A DNA stretch of 64,000 nt from an uncultured Clostridia bacterium (lineage in GTDB: Bacteria > Bacillota > Clostridia > Christensenellales > CAG-917), in contig CAKQGN010000001.1 of the NCBI GenBank assembly GCA_934233745.1, positions 310,001-374,000 on the forward strand. The letters run 5' to 3'. Positions 50,724-60,422 of this stretch are shown here, piece by piece. Position 1 is the first letter of the stretch; each line of letters starts with the position of its first letter. The position numbers and the translations under genes were made by a program. The notes beneath the pieces were generated by a model. It did not search any database. It saw only the letters and a list, made by a program, of their open reading frames with translations, and was not told the DNA's origin.

Positions 50724-52823
50724 ATGAGTGTAAACAAGATACTCGACACAATGTGGGACGACAACCCGATTGACATAACACAGGAAGCGAATTTTATATG
50801 GTCAATTGCAAATAAATTGCGCGGATCATATATGCCGGACAAATATGGCGATGTTGTGATACCGATGACGATATTGCGCCGTTTCGAGTGCGCGCTTGCC
50901 GACACAAAAAAGCAAGTGGTTGACGCATACAAAAAGAATCCGAATTATCCTGCGAAAGCGTTATGCAAAATTTCGGGTTTTTCTTTTTACAATACGAGCG
51001 AGTATGACTTGAAAGAGCTTTGCAACGATCCCAATCATATTGCCGCAAATTTCAAGAATTATATAAGTGGTTTTTCATCAAATGTAAAAGATATATTCGG
51101 TGAACTCGAAATGTCCAAGCACATTGACAAAATGGAGAAAGACGGCTGTCTTTATTCGGTTGTTGAGGCGTTTTCCGTGCTTGACCTATCCATAAAAACT
51201 TACGACAGTATCAAGATGGGCTATATTTTTGAAAATCTTATCGGTAGATTTTATCAAAATGTGGATGCCGGACAATTTTACACAGGCAGAGATATTATTA
51301 AGCTACTCGTCGAAATTTTAATGGCGGAAGGATGCGACGATATTTTTGACAGCCATAAGGTTATCACCGTTCTCGATCAAGCTTGCGGAACGGGCGGTAT
51401 GCTTTCCACGGCGTATACCTACATAAAACACTATAATCCTACGGCGGAAGTCAAACTGTTCGGACAAGAATTTATGGGGCAGTCTTACGCAGTAGGCCTT
51501 GCCGAAATGCTCATCAAAAATCAAGACTCGGACAATTTCCGCCACGTCGATACCTTCAAAACGGACTGCTTTGCGGACACAAAGATGCGTTTTGTGCTTG
51601 AAAATCCGCCGTTTGGCACGCCGTGGTCGGGCAAAGACGCAAAAGACGGACAGGAGCAAGCCGTCCGTGAAGAGTATGCAAAAGGCGAGATGGGAAGATG
51701 GGGACACGGGCTTCCAAGCGGTGGCGACTCTCAAATGATTTTCTTGCAATCCGCCGTTGACAAAATGGATGACAAATGCGGAAGAGCTGCAATTATTGAA
51801 AACGGCTCGCCACTGTTCAACGGCGATACGGCATCCGGCGAAAGCCAAATCCGCAGATGGTTGCTTGAAAGTGATCTTATTGAAGCAATCATTGCGTTGC
51901 CAACAGACTTGTTCTACAACACGGGAATACAAACGTACGTGTGGATACTTTCCAAAAACAAGAGAAAAGAGCGCAAAGGCAAGGTGCAACTCATCAATGC
52001 CGCGGAGATCTATCACAAATTGAGAAAAGCCGTAGGCAACAAAAAGAATGAGATCACAAAAGAAGATAGAAAGGTGATAACTCATCTCTATGCCGATTTT
52101 GTGCAAAACGACGTTTGCAAAATCTACGACAACACGGAGTTCCTTTATAAGGAATACACTGTTATGCAACCGCTTCAACGCAGTTATGCCATAACGGAAG
52201 AGCGTATTGAACAGATGCTGATGAAAGGCGCGCTGTCGGGTGTGTATGATGAGGCAAAAATTGCCGATTATGAAAGCCAGGGCGTTGCGCTTGCCGATAA
52301 GGACAAGAAAAAATACGAAGAAATGCTTGCAAGAAAGCCGTTATATGAGGACATTCTGCAAACGCTGAAAGAGCATATCTCGGACAAGGTGTATAAAGAG
52401 CCGACAAGTTTTGTCAAACATCTTTCGGGGATTTTGTCGTGCGACAAAAAGCTCATAGACCGCATTGCGGACGGACTTTCCGAAATGGACAAAACGGCAG
52501 AAATTCAGCGTGATAAAAAGGGCAATATCATCTACGACAAAGAAACGCGCGACACCGAAATCGTCAAATACACCGAAGATATACAAACTTATATGGCAAG
52601 AGAAGTGTTGCCTTACGTCCCCGATGCAAAATGGTTTTGGGAAGAAAATCTTGGTGCAAAAAAGCCCGTAATTAAAATCGGCGCGGAAATACCGTTTACA
52701 AGATATTTCTATAAGTACACGCAACCCGAAAAGAGCGAGGTTTTAGAGCAGAAGTTTTTAACGCTTGAAAAGAGCGTAAGCGAAAGAATAAGAGAGTTAT
52801 TTAGGGAGCAAAAAGATGAGTGA
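50724..52823 (+). CDS. hsdM: Type I restriction-modification DNA methyltransferase subunit HsdM
   Basis: A 699-residue N6-adenine methyltransferase. The N-terminal helical domain (NFIWSIANKLRGSYMPDKYG) precedes the methylase core: GQFYTGRDIIKLLV, motif I VLDQACGTGGML (about 215-226), motif IV ENPPFG (about 292-297), HGLPSGGDSQMIFLQ and RAAIIENGSPLFNG. The last 200 residues form an extra helical tail longer than in compact HsdM proteins (about 500). It works with HsdS to methylate the recognition site. ATG at 50724 follows AAGGACA. The 3' end overlaps the AbiJ-N4-like gene by 8 bp. Confidence 0.95.
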   Translation: MSVNKILDTMWDDNPIDITQEANFIWSIANKLRGSYMPDKYGDVVIPMTILRRFECALADTKKQVVDAYKKNPNYPAKALCKISGFSFYNTSEYDLKELCNDPNHIAANFKNYISGFSSNVKDIFGELEMSKHIDKMEKDGCLYSVVEAFSVLDLSIKTYDSIKMGYIFENLIGRFYQNVDAGQFYTGRDIIKLLVEILMAEGCDDIFDSHKVITVLDQACGTGGMLSTAYTYIKHYNPTAEVKLFGQEFMGQSYAVGLAEMLIKNQDSDNFRHVDTFKTDCFADTKMRFVLENPPFGTPWSGKDAKDGQEQAVREEYAKGEMGRWGHGLPSGGDSQMIFLQSAVDKMDDKCGRAAIIENGSPLFNGDTASGESQIRRWLLESDLIEAIIALPTDLFYNTGIQTYVWILSKNKRKERKGKVQLINAAEIYHKLRKAVGNKKNEITKEDRKVITHLYADFVQNDVCKIYDNTEFLYKEYTVMQPLQRSYAITEERIEQMLMKGALSGVYDEAKIADYESQGVALADKDKKKYEEMLARKPLYEDILQTLKEHISDKVYKEPTSFVKHLSGILSCDKKLIDRIADGLSEMDKTAEIQRDKKGNIIYDKETRDTEIVKYTEDIQTYMAREVLPYVPDAKWFWEENLGAKKPVIKIGAEIPFTRYFYKYTQPEKSEVLEQKFLTLEKSVSERIRELFREQKDE

Positions 52824-53718
52824 AATTAAAAAGGTGCAAGTTCGTGGCGGATTTAGTGATAGAAGAGGCATTAAACCGCTTAATACAAAAATGCAATTAG
52901 ATGAATTAGACAAGCGTACACGGATAGGAATTGCGAATTTGCTTCGTGAATGGTATGACGATGGGGAATTTGCGAGATATCGCTCTGATTTTTGCGAACG
53001 ATTGCTAAAAGATATATATTTTGAATTTGTCGACGATCAAGCGAGATATATAATTAAATATCAAAACGATGATTTTATTGAATTATATATTTATTTGCCA
53101 ATAAGTGAAAACAGTTATGATGAAGTTCTTACGGTTGTCGAATATGTCACGAATTATTTTATTCAATGGCAAATATCGCAATGTCAAAAGGGTGTTCTCT
53201 ATTACGATTTGATTGACTATAAAGCCGAAATAAATGAACTATTTCAAAGGGAATATGTGGGTTATCGCTTTATAGACGGCGAAATAACCCCGATTAGCGA
53301 CGAGATTGAAGTTGCCGAAATTGAAAAAAGTTTTGATATTGAATTCCAAGGTTGCAAATCTCACATAAAGAAGGCATTGGGCTTTTTATCTGATAGGGAA
53401 AACCCGGATTACAAAAACAGCATAAAAGAAAGCATTAGTGCGGTAGAGTCGATCTGTCAGATAATTGCACAAAACAGCAAGGCAACTTTAGGTGAAGCCT
53501 TGAAGAAGCTGGAAGACCACGGAGTGAAAATTCACGAAGCCATGAAAAAGTCATTTTCTTCACTGTACGGTTATACGTCTGACGAGGGAGGAATACGCCA
53601 TTGCGAGGGGATGTTTGAAAGTAACGTTACATTCGAAGAAGCTAAATTTATGCTTGTAAGTTGCTCGGCTTTTGTAAACTATCTTATAGCGGAATACGGA
53701 AAAATAGATAAGGATTAA
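52816..53718 (+). CDS. AbiJ-N4/HEPN-like protein embedded in the type I RM operon
   Basis: A 300-residue protein. The start, GGFSDRRGIKPLNTKMQLDE followed by LDKRTRIGIANLLREWY, matches the AbiJ N-terminal (NTD4) domain. The C-terminal half (YKNSIKESISAVESICQIIA, LEDHGVKIHEAMKKSFSSLY, YTSDEGGIRHC and an FVNYLIAEY end) is a HEPN-like helical domain in which S..SLYG..SD and RH may form the RNase site. AbiJ-type proteins act in abortive infection. It sits between hsdM (8-bp overlap) and hsdS (6-bp gap), with AGGGAG as ribosome site, so it is built into the operon. Confidence 0.78.
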   Translation: MSEIKKVQVRGGFSDRRGIKPLNTKMQLDELDKRTRIGIANLLREWYDDGEFARYRSDFCERLLKDIYFEFVDDQARYIIKYQNDDFIELYIYLPISENSYDEVLTVVEYVTNYFIQWQISQCQKGVLYYDLIDYKAEINELFQREYVGYRFIDGEITPISDEIEVAEIEKSFDIEFQGCKSHIKKALGFLSDRENPDYKNSIKESISAVESICQIIAQNSKATLGEALKKLEDHGVKIHEAMKKSFSSLYGYTSDEGGIRHCEGMFESNVTFEEAKFMLVSCSAFVNYLIAEYGKIDKD

Positions 53719-53724
53719 AACACA

Positions 53725-55020
53725 ATGCGAGAGATGAAAGACAGCGGAATATCTTGGGTAGGAGAGATACCCAAAGAGTGGCTTTGCATAAAATCTAAAA
53801 ATATAATCAAGTCGAATGATGGCGGGGTTTGGGGAAATGAACCAACAAGTACAGAAAATGATAAAATTGTATTGCGTTCTACCGAACAAACAATTGACGG
53901 AAAATGGATAATTGAAGAGCCTGCAAAGCGAGATTTAAGTAAAATACCATATAAAAATTGTCTTATTAAGCCTAATGATTTACTGATTACGAAATCAAGC
54001 GGGAGTTCTTTACATATCGGAAAAACCACTTTGGCTGATGACTATTTTACAACTAATGAATGTTATTACTCTAATTTTTTGCAACGCATTAGACTGCAAA
54101 AATCATATTATCCGTTATATGCTTGGTTTATTTTTAATGCAGTTTTTGTTAGAGAACAATTTGCATATATGCAAAATTCTACATCGGGCTTAGGAAATAT
54201 TAACTCAACGGATATAGAAAATATAATAGTACCAATCCCGACACTTGACGAGCAACAGAGGATTGCGGAGTTTTTGGATAGGGAGTGCGGAAAGATTGAC
54301 GAATTGGAAGCGGATATTCAAGCGCAGATCGATACGCTTGAACAGTACAAGCGTTCCGTCATCACCGAAGCCGTTACCCATGGTCTGAACCCGTCTGCCC
54401 CGATGAAAGAGTGTAGTGTTTCGTGGGCGCGGCAAATACCACAGCATTGGAAAGTTATGCCGAACAAACACTTAATGACGAAGATAAAGAATATTTGTCC
54501 TATATACAAGGGAGAAGATATTTTATCTTTGACTATGTATGGTGTGATTGTACGGGATTTAGACGCAGGGGGTAAAATGCCGTCATCTTTTGATGGCTAT
54601 CAATACATAAAAAAGGGCAATTTGTTGATGTGCCTTTTTGATATTGATGTTACACCGAGATGTATAGGAATTATAAAGCAAAACGGTATAACAAGTCCTG
54701 CGTATAGTCAGTTCAAAATGAAAAAATTAGCAAATGCGAGATTTTATTATTACTATTATCTAATGTTGGACTATACAAAGGAACTATTGCATCTTGCAAA
54801 AAATCTGCGGCATTCGCTTACAGAAGATCAATTGGGTGCAATAAAACAACTTGTTCCGCCGCTTGACGAACAGCAAGAAATAGCCGATTATCTCGATAAC
54901 AAATGCGCCGAAATTGAGCAGATTATCGCGGATAAAAAATCGCAAATCGAAACGCTGGACGGCTACAAAAAATCACTCATTTTTGAGTATGCTACAGGCA
55001 AAAAGGAGATCGCATTATGA
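53725..55020 (+). CDS. hsdS: Type I restriction-modification specificity subunit HsdS
   Basis: A 431-residue protein with two target-recognition domains, each followed by a conserved helix. The first half begins KDSGISWVGEIPKEW and ends LDEQQRIAEFLDRECGKIDE; the second begins CSVSWARQIPQHWKV and ends LDEQQEIADYLDNKCAEIEQ. The two TRDs differ fully, so the DNA site should be bipartite and asymmetric. It selects the sequence for both methylation and cleavage. The first TRD region (53780-54230) is more A/T-rich than the conserved helices, as is normal for exchangeable TRDs. The end overlaps the next gene by 4 bp (ATGA). Confidence 0.94.
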   Translation: MREMKDSGISWVGEIPKEWLCIKSKNIIKSNDGGVWGNEPTSTENDKIVLRSTEQTIDGKWIIEEPAKRDLSKIPYKNCLIKPNDLLITKSSGSSLHIGKTTLADDYFTTNECYYSNFLQRIRLQKSYYPLYAWFIFNAVFVREQFAYMQNSTSGLGNINSTDIENIIVPIPTLDEQQRIAEFLDRECGKIDELEADIQAQIDTLEQYKRSVITEAVTHGLNPSAPMKECSVSWARQIPQHWKVMPNKHLMTKIKNICPIYKGEDILSLTMYGVIVRDLDAGGKMPSSFDGYQYIKKGNLLMCLFDIDVTPRCIGIIKQNGITSPAYSQFKMKKLANARFYYYYYLMLDYTKELLHLAKNLRHSLTEDQLGAIKQLVPPLDEQQEIADYLDNKCAEIEQIIADKKSQIETLDGYKKSLIFEYATGKKEIAL

Positions 55021-55715
55021 GTGAATGGTGGCAACTTGTTATTGCAATAAGTGGCAGCATTGTCACAGGCATAGTTTCTCTTGTCGGTGTTTATCTTACA
55101 TTGAGACATAATGAGAAACTAGAACAAAAAAGATTTGCTCAACTGCAAAAAGATAAACAGCAAGAGATAATTGAAAATCGACCGGAATTTGAAATTTGCA
55201 GTTGGAACTTCGACACAACAGAAAAAGGATACGAGCCTGATGATTCTGTTGATATTGATTGTATGTTGACTTTGTATGGCGAGAAATATAAGAAAACTGA
55301 TTTTGAAAATAAGTTGGTTTGTGCCAATTACACGATTAAAAATATAAGCAACAATGTCGTTGAATTTGTTGATTTGTGTTTTTATGACAATCAATACGAA
55401 TTATTGAATATGAAAAAAGCAAATATAATCAAATTTGTTAAAGATCCTGATGCATATCCTACGACAACTTATATTAGATATTCGGGAATGAAAGTTAAAC
55501 ACAACCAAGAGATAAAGGTCAGGATATGGTATAGAGTCAACAATGTGCCACAGCGATTCATCTCATATTTGTGTTTTATCGGGTGCAGATCATTTGACAA
55601 AAGGTATTGGATTCAAAATTTTGAAGCACCGTTTGACGGAATAGAAGATAGTTGTCTTAATACCGAAAATGAATACTATTCGCTAATACATAGAAAAGGA
55701 CAATGGGGAGCATAA
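55017..55715 (+). CDS. Small membrane-anchored protein within the RM operon
   Basis: A 232-residue protein with one N-terminal membrane helix (about residues 5-27, WWQLVIAISGSIVTGIVSLV), a charged coiled stretch (LRHNEKLEQKRFAQLQKDK) and a beta-rich domain (CANYTIKNISNNVVEFVDL, VKHNQEIKVRIWYRV) that looks immunoglobulin- or beta-sandwich-like. I know no function. It starts inside the hsdS stop codon (ATGA) and ends one base before hsdR, so its position in the operon is selected rather than accidental. It may tether or regulate the restriction complex or act with the AbiJ-like protein. Confidence 0.72.
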   Translation: MSEWWQLVIAISGSIVTGIVSLVGVYLTLRHNEKLEQKRFAQLQKDKQQEIIENRPEFEICSWNFDTTEKGYEPDDSVDIDCMLTLYGEKYKKTDFENKLVCANYTIKNISNNVVEFVDLCFYDNQYELLNMKKANIIKFVKDPDAYPTTTYIRYSGMKVKHNQEIKVRIWYRVNNVPQRFISYLCFIGCRSFDKRYWIQNFEAPFDGIEDSCLNTENEYYSLIHRKGQWGA

Positions 55716-55716
55716 A

Positions 55717-58701
55717 ATGAACAACATACTCACAGAAAAAGAATATCAGCGTTTTATCATAGATAAACTCGTTTTGGAAAACGGGTACATAGAGCGGAAA
55801 AGTGTGAAGTTTGACCGTAATTTTGCCATAGACCGAGAAGTTTTGTTCAAGTTCTTGGACGACACACAGCCCGATGCAATGGCAAATATCCGCAAAGTGT
55901 ATAAGGATGCGACGGAGGATACTGTCGTAAACTTTATCAATGCGGAAATCATAAAATCGCGCAGTAGCCTTGTTTCGGTGCTCAAGCACGGCGTTGAAAT
56001 CGCAGGATACAAGATCGATTTGATGTACACGAAGCCGGCAACCACTTTCAACAAGGAACTTCTCGACAAATACAACAAAAACATTTTTTCCGTTATGGAA
56101 GAAGTGTGGGCAAGCGATACGGAGCGTGTTGATCTTGTCGTGTTCTTAAACGGGTTTGCGATAATGTCATTTGAGTTGAAGTGCAATCTTGCAGGGCAGA
56201 ATTATCAGGATGCCATAATGCAATTTCGCATGAATAGAAGCCCAAAAACGAGATTGTTTTTCTTCAAAGCAGGGTGCATTGTCAATTTTGCCATGGACTT
56301 GCAAGAAGTGTATATGACAACGCGTCTTGCAGGTGAAAGCACGTTCTTTTTGCCGTTCAATATGGGCAGCGGAACCGGGATCGACGCCGGCAAAGGAAAC
56401 CCTATATATGCGGATAGATACTCGGTTTTCTATATGTGGGAAGATATACTCAAAAAAGATACGGTGTTAGACCTTATCTCGGAGTTTATCTTTATCGAAC
56501 GCAAGGAAAAGATCGATGACGTCACCGGCAAGGTTGTCGCAAAGGAAAGTGTTATATTCCCAAGATATCATCAACTTGACGTAATCCGCAAGGCGATTGC
56601 CGACGTGAAGGTCAATCGCACGTCGCAAAACTATCTTATTCAACATAGCGCAGGCTCCGGAAAAACAAATTCGATTGCGTGGCTTGCACACAGGCTTTCG
56701 TCTTTGCACGACGATGACAATAAGATTGTTTTTGACAACATCATTATTTGCACCGACCGTGTGGTTGTGGATAGACAATTGCAAGACGCAGTGCGTGGCA
56801 TAGAGCATAAGACAGGGCTTATAAAGGTGATGGACGACAAATGCTCGTCGGCAGATCTTGCACAGGCGCTTCAAAGCAATATCAAGATTATCGGAACGAC
56901 AATACAGAAGTTTCCTTATATCGTGGATACGGTCAAAAACCTGAAAAACAAGACTTTTGCAGTAATCATCGACGAGGCGCATTCTTCCACAGCCGGCAAG
57001 GATATGGCGGCAATCACAATGACGCTTGGCGCGGGCGAAGTTGATTTTGAAGAGGGCGTTACCGATACGCAGGATATGATTGCGGACGAGATTGCCCGAA
57101 ACGGAAAGCAAAAGAACGTTTCTATGTTTGCGTTTACCGCCACGCCAAAAGCAACGACTTTGGATTTGTTCGGCAGGCTGAATTCAAAAGGACAAAAAGA
57201 GGCGTTCCATCTGTATTCTATGAAACAAGCCATAGAAGAAGGCTTTATTTTGGACGTGCTTGCAAATTTCACCGAATACAACACTTATTATACGCTAAAC
57301 AAGGAAATATCCGAAGATCCCCAATATAAAACGGCAGAGGCAAAACGAAAGATTGCGCGATTCGTCGAGTTGCACGAAACAAATATTGCGCAAAGGGTGG
57401 AAGTTATCGTTGAACACTTCCGCACAACAGTTATGCAAGAGCTTGGCGGAATGGCAAAGGCGATGGTTGTTACTGCATCACGCGCAAGTGCGGTGAAGTA
57501 TCGTCAAGCATTCGAAGATTATGTTGCAAAGAAGGGTTATGACGGAATTCATGCACTCGTGGCATTTTCCGGAAAAGTCAAACTCGACGGCGACGAAACC
57601 GAGTATACGGAAACGTTATTGAACGGTTTTTCGGAAGATAAACTGCCCAAACGATTCGATTCCGACGATTACAACGTTTTGCTTGTTGCAAACAAGTATC
57701 AAACGGGCTTTGATCAACCCAAACTTTGTGCAATGTACGTTTTGAAGAAGTTGCGCGGTGTGAATGCCGTACAAACGTTGTCGAGATTGAATCGTATCTG
57801 TCCGCCGTTTGAGAAAAAGACGTTTATTCTCGATTTCGTCAACACTTATCAGGATATAGTAAATGCGTTTGCACCATACTATACGACAACGTTGCTTGCA
57901 AATTCCGTTACGCCAACGGCAGTGTACAATATGGAAACGAAACTTGACGGATATATGATATTCGATCCCTATGATATAGATATGGCGGCGGAAATTATCT
58001 ATAAAAAGTCAATTGACGCACGAGCAAAAAAGCAACTGCAGTTTTATTTGCAACGCGCGGAAAAGAAACTCAAAGAATTCGATATACAAAAGCAAATCGA
58101 AATTATGGCGGTCATAAGGCACTTTCTGCGTTTTTATGAATTCCTAATACAAGCGTCGTGCTTTGAAGACGTCGAGTTGCACAAAAAGTATTTGTTCTTG
58201 ACCTATTTTATCTCGTACGTCAGCATATCGCAACCCGGTGGCGGATTTGACCTTTCGGGCAAGATTAAGGCGGATAATTTCATCCAAAAGAAAGGCGAAG
58301 AACATAAAACCGTAAAAGTTATGCCGAGTCCGCTTGTTAGATTGCCAATTGCTGATGATTTCAATCTCAACGAAGATCAGATGAAACGTTTGTCTGAGAT
58401 TATTGACGAAATCAACAGCAAAACCGGCAAAACGTATGACAATGACGTTGTGATCAAATCTATGCTGCAAATCAAGGATTTGATGATGAAATCCGACAAG
58501 CTGCGCGAGAGTGCAAAAGCAAATACTGAAAGTGACTTTGCGTTTTCTTATTTCGACGGGATCGACGACGCGCTTATAGAAGGTCTCTCACAGAATCAAG
58601 ATTTCTTCTCGCTTTTGCTTTCAAATGACGAAATGAAAAAAGAAGTTTTGGGCATATTCGTCAGCGAAATATATAAGAGTTTGAGGGAAGATAGAAAATA
58701 A
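55717..58701 (+). CDS. hsdR: Type I restriction endonuclease subunit HsdR
   Basis: A 994-residue motor and nuclease subunit. The N-terminal PD-(D/E)XK nuclease reads DLVVFLNGFAIMSFELKCN (ELK at about 151-153). The SF2 helicase motor follows: Walker A QHSAGSGKTNSIAWL (about 309-323), VDRQLQDAV, DEAHSS (about 416-421), FAFTATPK, VANKYQTGFDQP and ALSRLNRI-type motif VI (QTLSRLNRICPP). The C-terminal helical part binds HsdM. It pulls DNA through the complex and cuts unmethylated DNA. GGAG precedes the ATG one base after the previous stop codon. Confidence 0.96.
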   Translation: MNNILTEKEYQRFIIDKLVLENGYIERKSVKFDRNFAIDREVLFKFLDDTQPDAMANIRKVYKDATEDTVVNFINAEIIKSRSSLVSVLKHGVEIAGYKIDLMYTKPATTFNKELLDKYNKNIFSVMEEVWASDTERVDLVVFLNGFAIMSFELKCNLAGQNYQDAIMQFRMNRSPKTRLFFFKAGCIVNFAMDLQEVYMTTRLAGESTFFLPFNMGSGTGIDAGKGNPIYADRYSVFYMWEDILKKDTVLDLISEFIFIERKEKIDDVTGKVVAKESVIFPRYHQLDVIRKAIADVKVNRTSQNYLIQHSAGSGKTNSIAWLAHRLSSLHDDDNKIVFDNIIICTDRVVVDRQLQDAVRGIEHKTGLIKVMDDKCSSADLAQALQSNIKIIGTTIQKFPYIVDTVKNLKNKTFAVIIDEAHSSTAGKDMAAITMTLGAGEVDFEEGVTDTQDMIADEIARNGKQKNVSMFAFTATPKATTLDLFGRLNSKGQKEAFHLYSMKQAIEEGFILDVLANFTEYNTYYTLNKEISEDPQYKTAEAKRKIARFVELHETNIAQRVEVIVEHFRTTVMQELGGMAKAMVVTASRASAVKYRQAFEDYVAKKGYDGIHALVAFSGKVKLDGDETEYTETLLNGFSEDKLPKRFDSDDYNVLLVANKYQTGFDQPKLCAMYVLKKLRGVNAVQTLSRLNRICPPFEKKTFILDFVNTYQDIVNAFAPYYTTTLLANSVTPTAVYNMETKLDGYMIFDPYDIDMAAEIIYKKSIDARAKKQLQFYLQRAEKKLKEFDIQKQIEIMAVIRHFLRFYEFLIQASCFEDVELHKKYLFLTYFISYVSISQPGGGFDLSGKIKADNFIQKKGEEHKTVKVMPSPLVRLPIADDFNLNEDQMKRLSEIIDEINSKTGKTYDNDVVIKSMLQIKDLMMKSDKLRESAKANTESDFAFSYFDGIDDALIEGLSQNQDFFSLLLSNDEMKKEVLGIFVSEIYKSLREDRK

Positions 58702-58766
58702 TATAAAGTTGGATAATATTGTGTTGTTAGTCCTTGCCAAGAAATGCAGATGATTCATTTATTGTA

Positions 58767-59408
58767 ATGAAAGAATATCTAATAAAAACATTTGATAAAA
58801 AAGAATATGCAGAGCGATTTCTCAAAGATGGAGAAATGCTTTTTCGTAACGTGTCTTATTTCCGTAAAATTGAAGACGATAGAGTCAGAGGAGACATAAA
58901 TGAGGGTTTCTCAAAGGAAAGAATTTATGTTAATGTTAATCCAAATCTCAATACCATCTATTTAGGAGATAAATATATTATTGATTGGAGAAAGGTAAAA
59001 CAGAATGTGCCTGATTTTAGAAGAAAGTCAGGTCAAGTTTATTTTGATATTTCATACATAGCAGATATACAAATGTATTGTCTTACATATATATCTGATG
59101 ATATGGATAATAAATATGAAGTCATTAGTAATTTGAAAACTTTCGGAGAATATTGTGTTGTAATTATAGACTATAAAGAATTCATAGACAGAATAAACAA
59201 AATACTCAAAATTCAATATGGCAAAGTTCACTACATAGATGGCGAAATCAAGAGTGTTTTTGAGAAAAAATCTATTTATAAGCCACAGAGCGAATTCAGA
59301 ATAATAACTGAATGCAGTGAACAATACTTATTAAAACGAATAGGCGCAATAAGAGGATTTATGTCAAAAACAAATGACACACAAAAGATGTTAGAATATT
59401 TATTCTAA
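58767..59408 (+). CDS. Uncharacterised protein after hsdR (conserved FRKIEDDRVRGD type)
   Basis: A 213-residue protein: MKEYLIKTFDKKEYAERFL, LFRNVSYFRKIEDDRVRGDI followed by NEG, and a C-terminal IGAIRGFMSKTND. The invariant-looking FR..EDD.RGD.NEG block suggests an enzyme or nucleotide-binding site; I have no named family for it. It is A/T-rich compared with hsdR. ATG at 58767 lacks a good ribosome site; a TTG 11 codons earlier is also possible. It starts about 65 bp after hsdR and may be a rider gene of the restriction operon. Confidence 0.6.
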   Translation: MKEYLIKTFDKKEYAERFLKDGEMLFRNVSYFRKIEDDRVRGDINEGFSKERIYVNVNPNLNTIYLGDKYIIDWRKVKQNVPDFRRKSGQVYFDISYIADIQMYCLTYISDDMDNKYEVISNLKTFGEYCVVIIDYKEFIDRINKILKIQYGKVHYIDGEIKSVFEKKSIYKPQSEFRIITECSEQYLLKRIGAIRGFMSKTNDTQKMLEYLF

Positions 59409-59472
59409 ATCAATCAGTTCCGTCTTTTTATTAATACAAATTTCACGCTATAAAAAGTTAAGGAGAATAAAA

Positions 59473-60351
59473 ATGGCAATAGATATAACAATCCACATTT
59501 TGCTTGGTATTATGATAATACTTATGTATTTTGAGTTGGCGTATTACATGGAGCGAGAATTATTAATTCAAAAAATACTTCATAAATGTAAAAAAGTGAT
59601 TGATTTTTCAATAGTTATTTTAATTTCAATAATAGGAATATTGGGGTGTTTTATTGAAAAAACAAGTATTGCAATCGCATATTTATTGGTTTATCTTTCG
59701 GTATATTCATTATTAAAAGAAGTGTACGATGTCACTGTTACAAGAAGACAGAATAATGCGCTTTTATCAAAATTACAAACATATGTTGAAAAGGAAATCG
59801 CATTTTTAGATATTTTTAGACTTGTTCAAACAGAGTACTCAAAAGGGACTTCTTCAACATGGTGGGTTTCAACATCTAAAGATAGAACAAAACTAGTTTT
59901 CTCTTTCAAAAATATGAAGTACACATATAAATTAAAAGACGATTTCTACAAAGACAACGTTGCTTTTATAGTAAAACAACTATATGAAAATATTGGAGAT
60001 ATAAAAACCAAAGAAGACATAGAAAATATGTCATTTTTTACAATTACTGACAATAGAATTGTAAATGATTTTTATAATGATTTGTATATCCATAAAACTA
60101 ATACCCCATCTCCTATAAAGCCAGTATTCTATAATAAAACTGTTTTTAATTTATATATGATTTCAGGATTCATTGTTGGATTGAGTGTAATAAACCTAAT
60201 TTTTAAATGGCAAGATATTAACACAGTTGAAAAGGTGTTTTGGTTTATTTTTGGAATTTTCTTTCTTTTGTCTTTTTTGTGTGGCACAATTCTTTTTACA
60301 CTTAGCAGTATATGTGATATATCTGTATGGAATAATTATAAAAAATCTTGA
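59473..60351 (+). CDS. Uncharacterised membrane protein
   Basis: A 292-residue protein with three N-terminal membrane helices (within residues 5-85), a cytosolic-looking domain of about 130 residues (TRRQNNALLSKLQTYVEKEI, WWVSTSKDRTKLVFSFKNM) and two more helices near the C-terminus (about 225-285). No enzyme motif is visible. A two-helix plus soluble plus two-helix layout is common for effector or sensor membrane proteins in defence islands. AAGGAG precedes the ATG. The -35 box of the Fic promoter overlaps its stop codon. Confidence 0.6.
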   Translation: MAIDITIHILLGIMIILMYFELAYYMERELLIQKILHKCKKVIDFSIVILISIIGILGCFIEKTSIAIAYLLVYLSVYSLLKEVYDVTVTRRQNNALLSKLQTYVEKEIAFLDIFRLVQTEYSKGTSSTWWVSTSKDRTKLVFSFKNMKYTYKLKDDFYKDNVAFIVKQLYENIGDIKTKEDIENMSFFTITDNRIVNDFYNDLYIHKTNTPSPIKPVFYNKTVFNLYMISGFIVGLSVINLIFKWQDINTVEKVFWFIFGIFFLLSFLCGTILFTLSSICDISVWNNYKKS

Positions 60352-60376
60352 CAAAGTTTACAATATGGTTTACGAT
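60348..60376 (+). promoter_or_regulatory. Promoter of the Fic gene
   Basis: TTGACA (60348-60353) overlapping the preceding stop codon, 17-bp spacer, TACGAT (60371-60376). Confidence 0.7.
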
Positions 60377-60409
60377 TATTACAAACTAGGTTTACAATAT
60401 GGTTTACGA
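60356..60409 (+). repeat. Two 20-bp direct repeats over the Fic promoter
   Basis: GTTTACAATATGGTTTACGA occurs at 60356-60375 and 60390-60409, 34 bp apart. The first copy covers the spacer and -10 box and the second lies just past the expected start of transcription. Each copy itself contains GTTTAC twice. This is the layout of a repressor-binding site. Confidence 0.75.
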
Positions 60410-60422
60410 CAAGGAGCGATAT

